A DNA stretch of 64,000 nt, taken from positions 1 through 64,000 of the forward strand of contig JAPYMA010002965.1 of the NCBI GenBank assembly GCA_035041965.1, in the 5' to 3' direction. The notes under the pieces were generated by a model. That model was not told where the DNA came from. It saw nothing but the letters and a program-made list of their open reading frames with translations, and did not search any database. Made by a program: the position numbers and the translations under genes. Positions 13,701-26,102 of this stretch are shown piece by piece. Source of the DNA: Anisakis pegreffii (Eukaryota; Nematoda; Chromadorea; Rhabditida; Anisakidae). The number at the start of each line of letters is the position of its first letter. The first letter of the stretch is position 1.

Positions 13701-13977
13701 CTTATTTCATCTGTGTTGATTGGAGCAATAATAATCATGTTTCATTTTTATGTTTGATGAGGTATCGTAGAAGTTGATGAATAAAAGGGTAATAAATTGC
13801 ATTAGTTGTGATCATTTGGTTGAGCTAATTTATCGCGAGCCAGCGAATGCGTTCAATAACCAGCTCGTCTAAATTTAGGACTCAACGACTGTTGAGTAGG
13901 GCAGAATATTATGTATGCCTTACCAAGTTAGTCTCGGGATTTAAATTTTGTTGTCTTCCAATGAAATATTTTATTAT
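10798..13977. other. No gene recognised
   Basis: About 3.2 kb of AT-rich sequence. Minus-strand frames near 12766-12473 (97 codons) and 13276-13013 (87 codons) are open but resemble no family I know and have no convincing splice context. I see no RNA gene or structured repeat. Confidence 0.4.
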
Positions 13978-14118
13978 CAGGAATTCTCAATCGATGGTGC
14001 TTGCACCCCTAAGAGGAGCGAGCCGTAGATGAGAGATGCGGAGTGGATGTTGTAAGGGGTGTGAGGAAATCATGAATTTTCCTAGGAGATGCGGAGGGGG
14101 GGAGGTTGAGGATCACTG
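13978..14118. mobile_element. Short hAT-like MITE, degraded
   Basis: The element begins CAGGAATTCTCAATC and ends GAGGTTGAGGATCACTG. The reverse complement of the right end (CAGTGATCCTCAACC) matches the left end in the style of hAT terminal repeats (CAGTGGTTCTCAA). It is more GC-rich than its surroundings and too short (141 bp) to code for a transposase. Flanking 8-mers (TTTATTAT, TTTTAAAT) match at only 5 of 8 positions, so any target duplication is eroded. Confidence 0.5.
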
Positions 14119-16372
14119 TTTTAAATAGAATATGAATGAAATGAATGGGAATGAGTGAATGGGATGACAAGATGTATCGCTCATATTTCAGAGAATGATG
14201 CCGAAATAATGGAAAGTAGTTCACGTTTCGGTAATAAGAACTGTTTCTTCTCATTGGTTCAGTGCAGCTTCTACTACTGAAAAGCTTCTATGCATTAATC
14301 AGCATAATCAATCAACAAATCATTAACGCTTCGACAAAACAATTTCATCGCGATCAGTGTTCAATGAATATATTTATTATTTGTTAAATGAATAGAAATT
14401 GCGATTCGTTCTAAAACTTACCTGTTATTCATTACGGAAGCATCTGTTTGACGTATGCTTATGTTTAATCCCTAAATCATCAGTGTCAACCTGAATCAGA
14501 TTTCATTTCAAATTAATTAATATCCGATAAACACAACTCACTCATAAACTCAAAAATGACTAATTAAAATATCGGCATCGCAACTAACTTTATTAACAAC
14601 CATTTGAAGTATTATCGTTGTTATTCTCCATCGATTTCGTTTAATGATGCTTGACTGGCATTACGCTCGAATTATCGCGATGCCATATTCACGTCAAAAC
14701 CTTCACGAATATGAACATCGTTTACTCAGAACATAGGTCAACAAAGCTGTGAAACACAATTGCTTAGTTGTATTTTCTTGAACTGTTTCGTCAGCCAAAC
14801 TGCTTACGGACCTGTTCAAGGGCAAATCACAAAAAGACAAGGTAGGTAGGTTCAGGACGATAAAGCGATCGCAGAAGCTTTCAACATTAGTAAGCGGTTT
14901 TTTTGTAACAAATTGACAATTCGAATCTTCTCCTTCTCCTCTAGCAGGAATGGCAAAAAAAAACAACTGCTTTCATCATAATAAGAGAAAGTCACACAAT
15001 GCAACTGATCCACTCTCAACATAGAATGAAAGTCAGTGATGCGGTGCATAATTATTGTACTATAATCACATTTGGCTGATGTTCATTTGAAATTGCATAT
15101 TGTCATTATAATCAACGTTGAGCACGTAATAACGATAATGAAAAACGAACAACACATCTAAGAGCGCTCACGCCAATTAGTGAATTTCCTGAATTGATAT
15201 TGGCTAGAACAGTGGAACCAATTATTGGGAAAGAAATACAAGAAAAAACTGAGGCTTCGAATAAATATCGGCATGAAATATCGGCACGCTCTAATATATT
15301 ATATATCAAATGACGAAACAACAAAACGTCGCTCGACTTTGCATGTATTACGTTCAATAATTTTAAAAATCGTCTTAAATTAATGCTTACTCGATTACAG
15401 CAATCGCTATATTGTTCGCGTTGTTCACTGCTCCTACTGACTACGGTTTTCTTGTTACTGATTGCTAAGAAAACAGTGGTCGGATGAACTGAACTGAGCA
15501 CGACGTTGAGTACATTGAAGCGATGTAAATCAAATAAGGCTTCCGCAACGATACTTCGCCTTGCTAACGAGCTGTTCCATTGGTTCCTTTCTTGTAAATA
15601 CTCCCAACATCTTACAGTTGATTTGCAGTCGAAATAAACGTTTTCTAATAGCTACATATGATCAAAGATCGCTTCTCTTGATCACATTCACAGTAATTCA
15701 TCGACTGGTTAAACTCATGCATATCACAGCGATCAGCACTATCGTATCATGTGTAATCAAAAACCTGAAACACTACCTAAGCTGTCAGTTGTTTAGTTAC
15801 CAATGGAAACACTGCGTGTTGCTTGCACCATTTAGGTTCTATTGCTACACTGAATCTGGAACGTAATATACACATCATGAACGATACAATTTTCAAGATT
15901 ACATGTATGCATACATTGAAAAAACAGACGTTTCAACAACAGAAAAAATAGAAAACGTAAAGAACAACACATTAACACATAAAATAATACCATTGATTGA
16001 GCATTTGATGAGAACAAAGAATACTACTTCATTGCTAATATTTGTGATTCCAAAATTGATTGAACTTTTTCAGAAATGAAATTTTGAATGAATGATAAAT
16101 TCTCGCAATCAGTGAATTTCTGACTCCCTAGTTATCTTGAGTGTCTTAAATGCTCTGACGATACTTAATAGAGATGAAATTCTGTTGCATAATACTCGCT
16201 TGAAAGTGGAACTTACTTCTCATAAACAATGCAGCATTTCTTCGGGAAAATGGTGCATAATACTGTAAAATTAAATGAATCACACTCACTATCAGTTTCG
16301 ATGTAAACATATCTCTAACTTCCTATATGTTCAGCGAATTAATCAAAGCATGATATTTAATAACTCAAAATG
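14119..16372. other. No gene recognised
   Basis: About 2.25 kb of AT-rich DNA. The longest frame is 129 codons on the minus strand (15501-15112), opening with GTG rather than ATG and resembling nothing I know. Other frames are shorter. No RNA gene or clear repeat is visible. Confidence 0.4.
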
Positions 16373-16566
16373 TACTTGATCTGCCGTGTTGATATTACTT
16401 GATCTGCCGGGCACTGAACTTATTTTCATATTGATGTTGTTAATTGATTAGCTGTGCACTGAACTTATCATTCATATTGATGATGTTACTTGATTTGCTG
16501 TGCACTGAACTTATCATTCATATTGATGATGTTACTTGATTTGCTGTGCACTGAACTTATCATTCA
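16373..16566. repeat. Minisatellite, 45-46 bp unit, about 4 copies
   Basis: The word GCACTGAAC recurs at 16411, 16456, 16502 and 16548, giving spacings of 45, 46 and 46 bp, with surrounding text (TTACTTGATTTGCTGT, TTCATATTGATGATG) also repeated. The last two copies are nearly identical; the first is the most diverged. It lies immediately beyond the neuroligin stop codon, so on the minus strand it is probably in the 3' untranslated or downstream region. Confidence 0.9.
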
Positions 16567-16609
16567 ACTGTTGTACAAACAATCGACATGAAACATAATG
16601 AATACACAT

Positions 16610-19600
16610 TCAAACTTGTATCTCTTCTAATGTAGGACCTGAGTTCGGTGTTCCAACAGTATTGTTACGTCCAGTGGCCAAAGCCATCGCAGCTCGTCCG
16701 TGTCTGGGACATGTTGGGCTTACACCTGGCCTTAGTTGGACAGGTGGTCCTTTGCTATTCGATGATAATAAAGGTTCCTTAAATTGTCATCTATTTAACA
16801 AAAAGTTCTACGTGTCAGCTTATTTCAAAATTTTGCAAGACAAGTATTGCTACTAATTTTTTGCTTCCAATCGAATACGACCGTCTAAAAGGACACGACC
16901 GATTTTTCAGATTATTCGAATAACAAATTCGCTACTAACTAGCAGTAAGACTGTATTAAAAAGCAGTCTAAGAAAACGAATTTCAAGCAAGGATCATTGA
17001 GGCATGAGAGAATATTTGAGTGATGCAAGAATTTGTAAGGGTAGATGTTGGAAATATTACAGTATCGACGCTACTTGTGCGTTGATCGATGGTTAAAACT
17101 GAGCATCCGTTAATATAGGATAGCACCCTGTTAACAGAGGCACACGCATTGAAAACAGACAAATTTCACGAGACATCATATGTATTAAAAAACATGTCAA
17201 TAAGATTTTGATGGATAAGTAACCTGTTCTTGAAAATTAGATCGATTGAGTGTGCTAGTATGTGAATCAGGGTAATTATGGTATGCTGTTGCAGGCCTAC
17301 AAGCAGTAGGATCATATTCGATCTGTGATGGTATTTCCATATTGTGACCAATTGTTGAATTTGCTATCGAAGGATGATGACTCAATGGGGGCGGTGGTGG
17401 AGGGGGCATCGCTGTGAACTGAAATCATTTTCAGAAACACATCTAAACTCAGCTAATGACACAACATCTAACTGCTAAATGCATGCTGAGTTTCCAATAC
17501 AACATCACTTGATGTTGCCATCCATCACTGATCGGCAATTCGTGGAGTCAGATTACCATCTAGGTATTAGGAACAGATGGCATTCGAAGGTCGTTCTACT
17601 GAATGTAATATTGATAGGGATAAGAAATACGAACAAAACAACGAAGAGGTGTATGCATTGAATTTAGTGATAAAATTAATTATTGCTATTGCAGCGAACT
17701 CATCAGGAATATTGGATGTTTCAATTTCAAGGGTTAATGAGAGCATAATTGCAAATGTCGTATTCAAAAGGAGGTTCCATCTTACTTTTTTAGTGGCTGA
17801 TCAAGAATTTGCTGTCATGCAAAAACAGTGATTCAAAATAAATGAAATTAATGTGATAGTCATCACACTACTATGAAATGAATTTCTCTCTATTCAATTG
17901 ACTATTTCGTTCGAGAGCAGTAAAATTTAGAGAAATGATACTGAATATGACATCGGTAGTGAAAATGGATCGTGAGAGTGAGTAAGAGCGACACCGTACG
18001 TTATAAAAAAGTGTAAGGAAGGTATGGTCATTCGGTTAGTTGATATTCGGGAGAATGAATGCATATCGTTTCAAGACAAAGTTTTCACAAAACAATGTGA
18101 CAAAACCATCCAAAAGACAGGATCAGGATCATTCGAAGAAATACAAAATCATCAAACAAATTCACCTGAGTATTCATTGGTGAATTCAAACTGTAATTGA
18201 GTTCACCACCAGGTTGATGATTAGCAGCATACGTTTGATACTGTAATTGTAATTTCTTTTTTGATTCTTCACGTTTATTACACTGAAATATTGCTTAAAA
18301 TTTTGCTCTTCCATGTAACACTTCATTCAGGTTGTTTTTGCATTGCAACGAGATGAATAAACATAAAATAAAAATGAATTGCGAAGCGAAATGCAATCTT
18401 CAGTTGGAATAACCTGTCTGTATAAACCGAATCCAATACAAATGTTCAGAAATAATAATCCACAGCCAACAGCTACCGTAACCGATAGCATTGTGCTGTT
18501 TTGAGCAGCGTTAACGATGGGAACTGGAGTAGATGGGACTTGGGTAGTCACCGGGATTGTCGGTTTTGCTGTAATGCGAGAATAGTAATGATGAATGAGA
18601 CATTCTTGAGTGTGGAAAGAAGATCACTTTAATTGTAATTTTACTTACTGAATCACTGATATTCAGTTAATTGGCAAGTGACCCATAAAGTGATCCTATA
18701 AGGACGAAAACCGCAATCGAAATAGAAGCTGAAACTTGAAGGGACCATCACTTACGCGTAGTCAGCTTTCTGAGGTCTTTTGGTAGTGGCGTTGGAGGTA
18801 AAGGAGGTGGCGGGAATGGATCATTTGCATAGCCGCCGAATGGTCGAACCGTACCAAAAAATGAATCGCGTTTGAAGTGATTCGGTAGAAAATTGTGCTC
18901 CTGAAACGAGTTTCCCGCTATTCACCGATTATCGCATTCCACACGGCATTTGAAGCGATGTAATATTCATTATTCATCACATTGAAATCAGTTGATTAAC
19001 GTTCGAAGCAATCGCAAATTTGTAGTTGCTTCATAACTAATCGTCCAATATACCTCGGGAACAGGAGCACCTTCTCGTCCACCGTTGTGAAGTTGTGGAA
19101 CAAATCCGTTCCAGAAACCAACTTGAGCGTTTCGGTAATAATTTTTAACTCGCGGACGATCAGCTGTAGTATCAGATATTGATCAATTATTATATGATTG
19201 TATGAAGACAACGGCGATTTAGTATACTTGATGTTAGTTGATTCGTAAATACAACTCGCCGTAGTAATATGCCTCTTTGATGTCATCAGAGTGCACAATA
19301 ATCACTCCATTCATTCCCCTCAGAGTAGCGAAATGCCCGTCAAACTATCCCTTCTCTTCAGCTTCTTCTCAGCTATTTATTAAGTGAATTCAAAGATTAT
19401 TCTAACAATCTTCTCGCGCAATACTATTTGAAATCATGTGTTCAATGCTGATGAAGAATAAAACATAATCTGATCAAAAAAACTGACATATTTCTAAATA
19501 AGCCTCTCGATTCGCTTGATTGAACTGTGGCCATGCGGTGCTATGAAATCGCTCTTCGAGAGGATAGTTGGCAGTCAAAGAGACTGGCTTGGATGGATCA

Positions 19601-22600
19601 CTGGAATATTCTGATTATTTCGCGTGTGATGAATTTTGATCGAAAAAACAAATTGATAAACGTAGAAGATGTTGTGTATACGTACTATTGTTCGGTGTAT
19701 GAGGATGCTCATGGCATCACTAAGAGCGAAGAAAAATGTATGAAACAAATTACAAGTAAAATTTCATTAATTAAGGATTATTAAAGTAAAATCAAGTAAA
19801 TCAGAAATGAACATAATGAAAACGGAAGAGAAATTCCCATGGATAAGACTCCAATTTTTGCGATGAACAACTCAATTTCCATTCGATACCGTAAGATTGA
19901 ATGCATCATTCATTAAGGACATTAAGCATCAACACTAAGAGCACACTGACATTTCCAGTCTTCAACAGTTTGTTCATTATGTCATCGATTCAGGAAAGAT
20001 TAATATTCATTTGAAAAAAAAAAGCAAACCCTGATTTCACGAAATTCGAAATGAAGTGCATCATAATACGTGAAACTCCCCTGTCTTCTGCACTGAATCC
20101 AGAATACAACTGAAAATATCTTAAAAGCATTTTGGAGATTTGAGGAACAAAAAATAGAGGAAGTATGTGACTGCGTTTATTTATGACGACAGCCATGAGT
20201 TAAGTGCTGCTCAGTTAATTGCTTGAAATGTTCTGGAAATACCAAAAAGTGACCATTCCAGCTACCTGTTCCTCTCTGTTCCTATTGCTTAAAGGATACC
20301 CCAATATGTATGGAATGTGATCACCGGATATCGAACCGCGTACGCCACTGTTCGGTTGCTCATCCATCCACTGTCGTGTTTCATGTGCAAAGACGAACCT
20401 ACAACACACCGCTTCTACACTAAAACTTCATTACAGAGCAGCAGCATCTGTGCTGCTGCTATACACTGAGCGTTTCATATTCGAGCGTTGAAGCACCTAA
20501 TTATTTCATGTGATACGTTCCGATTGCAACACAATATGTTTGAGGGACATATCAGTCTCAACGAACCGAGGTATTTCCTTTTATAGGAATATTTTACCGT
20601 TTGTTCGTGGATGTGTCATACAATATGTCAAAGGCAGTTCATCGCTCATTGTCATTTTGTTGGTGATGAATAAATGCATGTTGACGATTCAATGAATACG
20701 AATGCACTGAGCACAACTCACATGAATGTGTTCGAATCTCGATGGTTTTCCTCAATGGAATGCAACCGAGCTGTTTCAATTGTAGGAACAGTGAACAGAA
20801 TGTCACTCAAGGCCGATAAAACACCGTTACGAATCGTCTTGGGATGATCCTCGAAATTCATTGCGACTTTTAATTCTTTACAGAAATTATGCAGTTTTTG
20901 GAGAAGTTTCGAGTTTTTCGAGCAATTTCATATTGATAATCCTATTGCTCAATTTTCCATTCAAAATGACTCCACTGCACTTTACTCACACCTCAGATCA
21001 ACTGACCTAGGCACTCAACGTGTGCATTAAAAAGAAAGTAGAATTCAATCCCGAATTCTCGTAGAAGAAATTGAGTTCACAAATTTCTCCCCTGAAGACT
21101 CGAGTGGAACAAATTTGCTAACTGATGTGTTTGAGGATATAATTAGGGTTCTGAAAAGAGAGTAAAGAAGCCTGAAAAGGAACCTTTGGATTTTCCCAGT
21201 CGGTATATTCGTTGATTATTGCGGCAAGAATCTCGGTTCGGTGGTAATCATATAGATTCCGGACCAGTGTCCTGTAATGTCATACGTCATCCAGGTCATG
21301 CATTAATCACATAAAAAGGGATTTTCATACGAATGCATCATATCAAGTGACGACGACTGTCATGCAAACTAATCGAAACCTATGTTAACTAAACAATCTG
21401 ACTTCCGTATCGTTATTAACAATTCTAATTTCATCTTCAAATATTTGCGTTATTGATATTTGTGACTATCCGAAAAGACATACAAATACATCTGACAAAG
21501 TGAAGAAGTACTATAAAAATATCAGTCGTTTACAGAAAACATTTTGTACTAGAGATAATACCCATTCGCTCATAGTCATGTATGCAAGTGAGCTGCGAAA
21601 ACAAAATTATTGTTTTGCCTCATTTTATACAATAGCCGCGTGCATTGCATTAGCCATGTGAAGAGTTGATGTATTTTCATGGAATTCAGCACAGCAACGT
21701 TCAGAACGTGGACGTGAGAACAACACTTATACAGCTTGCTTATGATTAAGACATAGCGATGAGAAATTGCACAATTCCGATGTTTCTAACGAGCGAATTC
21801 TTTCTGGTGTAAAAATCTCTTTTCGAACGCTGGTTTTGGCTGCCGAAGTCCGGTTGCTGTTCGCCACTGTTCATCTTTCAAGTACACTGTGATATTCTTG
21901 TGAGAAAAAATTCTGGTTGTGGAGATGAAATGTGACTGTATTATTAGAAGTCAGTCTCACCTGAATATTTTCTCACGTCTTTCTTTGGTAATGCCATGTC
22001 GAAGATCATCATTGGAAAGAAGGTGATGAGCAGGATTTGATGTGACCCCAACAAGTAAATCAATATCTCGGAAAAGTGATCCAAACTGGGCACCGAATAG
22101 AGCCAATGGCCTATTTGGAACCATCTAAAGTTTCAATGCATATAATGCGTCGGAATGAAATCAATAAATCTCAGATAGATAGGTGAACTGAAAGTCGTTC
22201 GGTGCTTCGGAAGCATCGAGCTACTTTCACTTCATCCATCTATCAGAGATTCACTGATTTCAACTGACTAGTCGAACATATATCAAGTAACTGATGACAT
22301 CTTGATCCCATAGAACGGAAAGATATTACAAAAAAAACTAGTAAAATGAATGAGCATGAAGTGATGAATAATATGGATTGATCAAGAAGGATGTTTTGCT
22401 GGACACAGAAACTTAACTGTCCATCAACAATAGGCGCGAATGCAGACAGAAACGTTGGAACTAGAATTTTATGTGCGGCATTGGTAACGTTATGTGGTCC
22501 GTGATCTTGCATACACCTCACAATCGAGTCGATGTTCCTTTGATGACGCGAACCGCGCTTCCTCTCCGCAATTGTTTCAACACACTGAAAAGCACATCAG

Positions 22601-25600
22601 TGACGAACGATCCTGATCAAATATCTCTCATACAAGCAGCAATACCTTCAAATGTTCGGCGAGTTGGTAGAAGAAAGGCTGAGGATTATTTGTCATTGCC
22701 CATGGTGCAAGTGCAGATCCATCGAGAAGAATCGCTCTTCGAAACAAACGATTGTTTGGCTGTGTGATCGGTGAAGCCATCAGTAAGGACACCTGAAATA
22801 CCCATCAGTTATTAATAGTAGTACCCACCATTATTAATTGTGAATTCACCTATCAAACCAGAACTCTCAATATTGATTACTTGTCTTTTTCGCATTTTCT
22901 GCTATGCTAATGAAAGTGACGGTTGTTTGGCAACTGAAAATGATGAGTCAGTTGCCAGGTGGAAGACCTCTGAGAAACGCATTGTCCAGCTACTCAAACA
23001 AAATCTATGGATGACATTCTTTTCCATGTTCTCAATTAAAACGATTGTGATGAATGATGTTGCTGTGAATGCCAATTTATTTTCATCGGAAATAATGACA
23101 CATTTTATAGCGTTCGAAATTTGTTATGAGATCGGTGCGCCTCAATGACGAATATTAAAATAAAATTCATTGACCACACCTCTCAGTCCAATTCAATTTT
23201 GCACATTATTCGTTGCCGCTCGAGCAAATTTCAACTATTTTTTAAACATCGAAGCAACCCATTTTGGAACATCTCTCTGATTTAACGTTTTCTCATTAAT
23301 GAGCTTGATTTTCGTAAAAACAAGGAATGATCAGATTTTTTAAACTGATTTCATATCTAAAGAATCACTCACATCAATCGCTCATAACAAATCAACTATG
23401 TTAAATATAATCATCACATTTTACTTGCGCATTTAACACCAGCAGGGACGTGATGAGAATGAGGAGCGTTAATGGTATTTCGGAAGGCGATCAAGTTCAA
23501 AATGAAGTGCGTAGTTGAGTCCATAGTAAAGTCAGTGGCCATTGTTATCTCGAATATGCATTCTGGCATTACGTACACTCAGTTTATTTTCTCAACTAGT
23601 TCATGCGATGCAATAATGATGATGCTTGAATGGTAACACGAAAAAATAACGGACCAATGCCGATCCTGAACCCCAACCAAGAAGCGTTACTGATGACGAG
23701 TCACCGCCGAATGCTGGTAGCGTATTGCTCAGCATTTTTAGCGCAGCAACCAAATCCGAGAGACCTGAATTCCCGGAACAACTACTTGCTTCACATCGTC
23801 CAAGGAAACCTGGAAATGAGACGACGCCAATGCTGTTGTTCGAATATTTAGTTTTTGAATTATTTCGTTGCTTTGTAAATGGGCGAAAAACTGAGGCGAT
23901 TCTCGCTTGATTAAGCGCGTTAATATGATGAGTCTTTTTTTCCATTCCGACTGGAGCCGTTAAAATTCCGTTAGTCTCATCCTCTCCTCTGGACAAATTT
24001 TGTCTAACAAATTTTTCAGTGCAAAAATGAAGTCAATTAAACGCAATGAAATAACGTTCCAAATCATTTTTTTGGTAAACAGTTTAGGATGAGCATTCGA
24101 TCCTTTGATGATCATATGCGAATTTATATCAATGAATTGCGTCGTGTCGATTTTCGATCCATAAATTAACTTTTGCATGCGAAAGCGACAGAAAAAATTA
24201 ATGGAAGAATTCATTCTAGAGCGGCTTCTACAAACGAAACGAATGTGTTTAAGATAATAGCGTCAAATAAATATGCGATGAGAATTACAACATGATTGCT
24301 TTAGCAATTGAAAAAGCCGCGAATATGATGTCTAAGATTCGTGTAAACTCAAAAAAGATAAGAGATAAAGCTGCAATAAATACCAAACACTCCGAGACGG
24401 TAATTGAGCGTGACAACAATGATCTGTCCAAACGATGCAATTATTGTGCCATTGTACGGATTACCGCTATTCCATCCGTACTCATCCCCATGAACAATCA
24501 CCAGTACCGGTAACTGCGTTCTGCTCGGTTCTACAAATTGCTTCAGTCTTAAGCAGTTAAAATCAATTCCGTGTTGAAATGAGTTACTGATGAGTTTGGC
24601 AGGAGATGAATGTAAAGCAGAACATGAACTATGAAACGAACCAATTCGTTCAGGTACAAACAAATTCATATAAAGACAATCCTCGGATTGGGGCTTCAAC
24701 CTCAGCAGAAGTCTATGCATATGATCATAGCGTTGTGCAGATGTCATCTTCAAAGCTCTAAAAATATCCACTTTAAAATTATAGATATACTTTTTTACCC
24801 ACAGTCAACGTTGTTTCTAAGTATCACAGAGCAAAACGAATTCAATGAATGATTTGATCACGAAACTGTACTCATTCTACGGGACATGAATGATGATCGC
24901 TATCGTCAGCAGTTCACATAAAAATAGCACGAGAAAAGGTTAACAGGTGATCACATGTTACCAAATTGTTCACAAATGACTTCGGATGAAACTGAATTAT
25001 AAGAGGATTTCGATGTATCGACAGGACGAAAGTTGTCAACGCAGAAAATAATTACTTCGCTTCAGACAATTCAGGTATCCCCGATTGAATGCACACCGGT
25101 GAAAGTTTGTTTGCATCCTTTGGTAAATGCGTCCATTTAGCTGCCGATATGGCCATATTGAAGCGATACTGCAAATGCGGCACACATCAGGTTTTCATTT
25201 GTACTATGAACTTCTTGTGCAAATTCATCGTCTGCTGCATCATATTCAATGATTATGGTCACATTCATAAAATTTGACTGAAAATGCTGTCTCCTCTTGC
25301 TTCCAGATCATCTTTGATCCAAAACGAAATGAAGAATGTATAAAGGCTTTACGAAGCTGTCGTCAGCAACAAATGTCTTTTGCAAACAAATTATAAATTC
25401 CGTTGTAAATTGGTACTCGATTCGTAAAGATGTGTTCAAATACGGCGGATCTATCATCCAGCTCACTCATTCAACGATTTCTCTTATAATTTCTCCATTA
25501 CTTTTGAAATATGCTGTCGTTTTGTAGAGGAATGTGCTGCAAAATGCATCATGTAATATACGAATTACCTGTCCAGAAGGAGCAACCCCGTATGGCACAC

Positions 25601-26102
25601 CAAGATACTGCGTGACCGGTGAGAGATCACCAACATCTGGACTAACAGTTTCACCTCGTAGCACTCCGAATGTCGTCGTTACAGTCCTCATTCCAGAGTG
25701 ACTTCTCAAATAAATTCAAACATTCTCTTTTTTTTTTCTTCTCAGATCATGATCCATACTACTTGCGAGCGACACATCATATTAATGGCTTTGCATGACA
25801 CTCTATATACAAAACAATTTTGATAATGAACTGTTTATACGAAATGATATTCATGCGTTATCTGTTTGAAGTCTCCAACTTTACACACAATTCTTACTCC
25901 CTTCATTCAGAAATATTGTTTTCCTAAAAAAAATTTGAAACAAAGAGACTCAATGCCGAAACTGCTGAAATATAGTATCAGATCATTTCCAGTGATCTTA
26001 AACAAAGCAAACGTACGGAACTTATTGAGGTACAAACCTCGAAGTTGTGAACAAAAAACAAGTTGCTATCAAAAGAAGGCGAGACCAATGTTCACGATTC
26101 AT
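16610..26102 (-). CDS. nlg-1: Neuroligin, 20 coding exons, complete
   Basis: Postsynaptic adhesion protein of the esterase-like family, which binds neurexin. Exons: 26102-26038, 25704-25569, 25168-25056, 24757-24642, 24530-24384, 23809-23655, 22792-22646, 22584-22405, 22124-21961, 21271-21184, 20849-20722, 20398-20266, 20109-20030, 19600-19488, 19163-19054, 18900-18756, 18568-18414, 18282-18166, 17418-17224, 16777-16610; all phases agree, giving about 884 aa. Visible in order: signal peptide (LLLIATCFLFTTS), TTFGVLRGETV and QYLGVPYG near the start of the esterase fold, EDCLYMNLFVPE, NYRLGVFG, AFGGDSSSVTLLGWGSGSA, a proline-rich stalk, one membrane span (LSVTVAVGCGLLFLNICIGF, near residues 701-723) and a proline-rich tail ending EEIQV. 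The nucleophile serine position is Gly (GWGSG) and the histidine position appears to be Ser (SISGD), so it should be catalytically dead. Exon 8 to 9 is uncertain. Identification is from recall of vertebrate neuroligins. Confidence 0.94.
17197..17223 (-). other. Read-through alternative end of neuroligin exon 19
   Basis: Exon 19 ends CAG at 17224 before a GTTACT donor. If that donor is not used, the frame continues for eight codons (VTYPSKSY) to a TGA at 17197-17199. Splicing instead to 16777 gives 55 more residues ending EEIQV. The retained form would end in a tail unlike a usual PDZ ligand, so the site could switch between two C-termini. Only transcript data can show whether the short form exists. 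Confidence 0.4.

Noticed and set aside
15112..15501. 129-codon minus-strand frame
   Set aside because: It starts at GTG, lacks splice context and resembles no protein I know.
17166..17351. Minus-strand frame beginning MVTIWKYHHRS
   Set aside because: It overlaps neuroligin exon 19 in another frame.
23601..24852. Plus-strand frames across the neuroligin exons
   Set aside because: They are antisense shadows of neuroligin exons 4 to 6, whose minus-strand frame matches the family.
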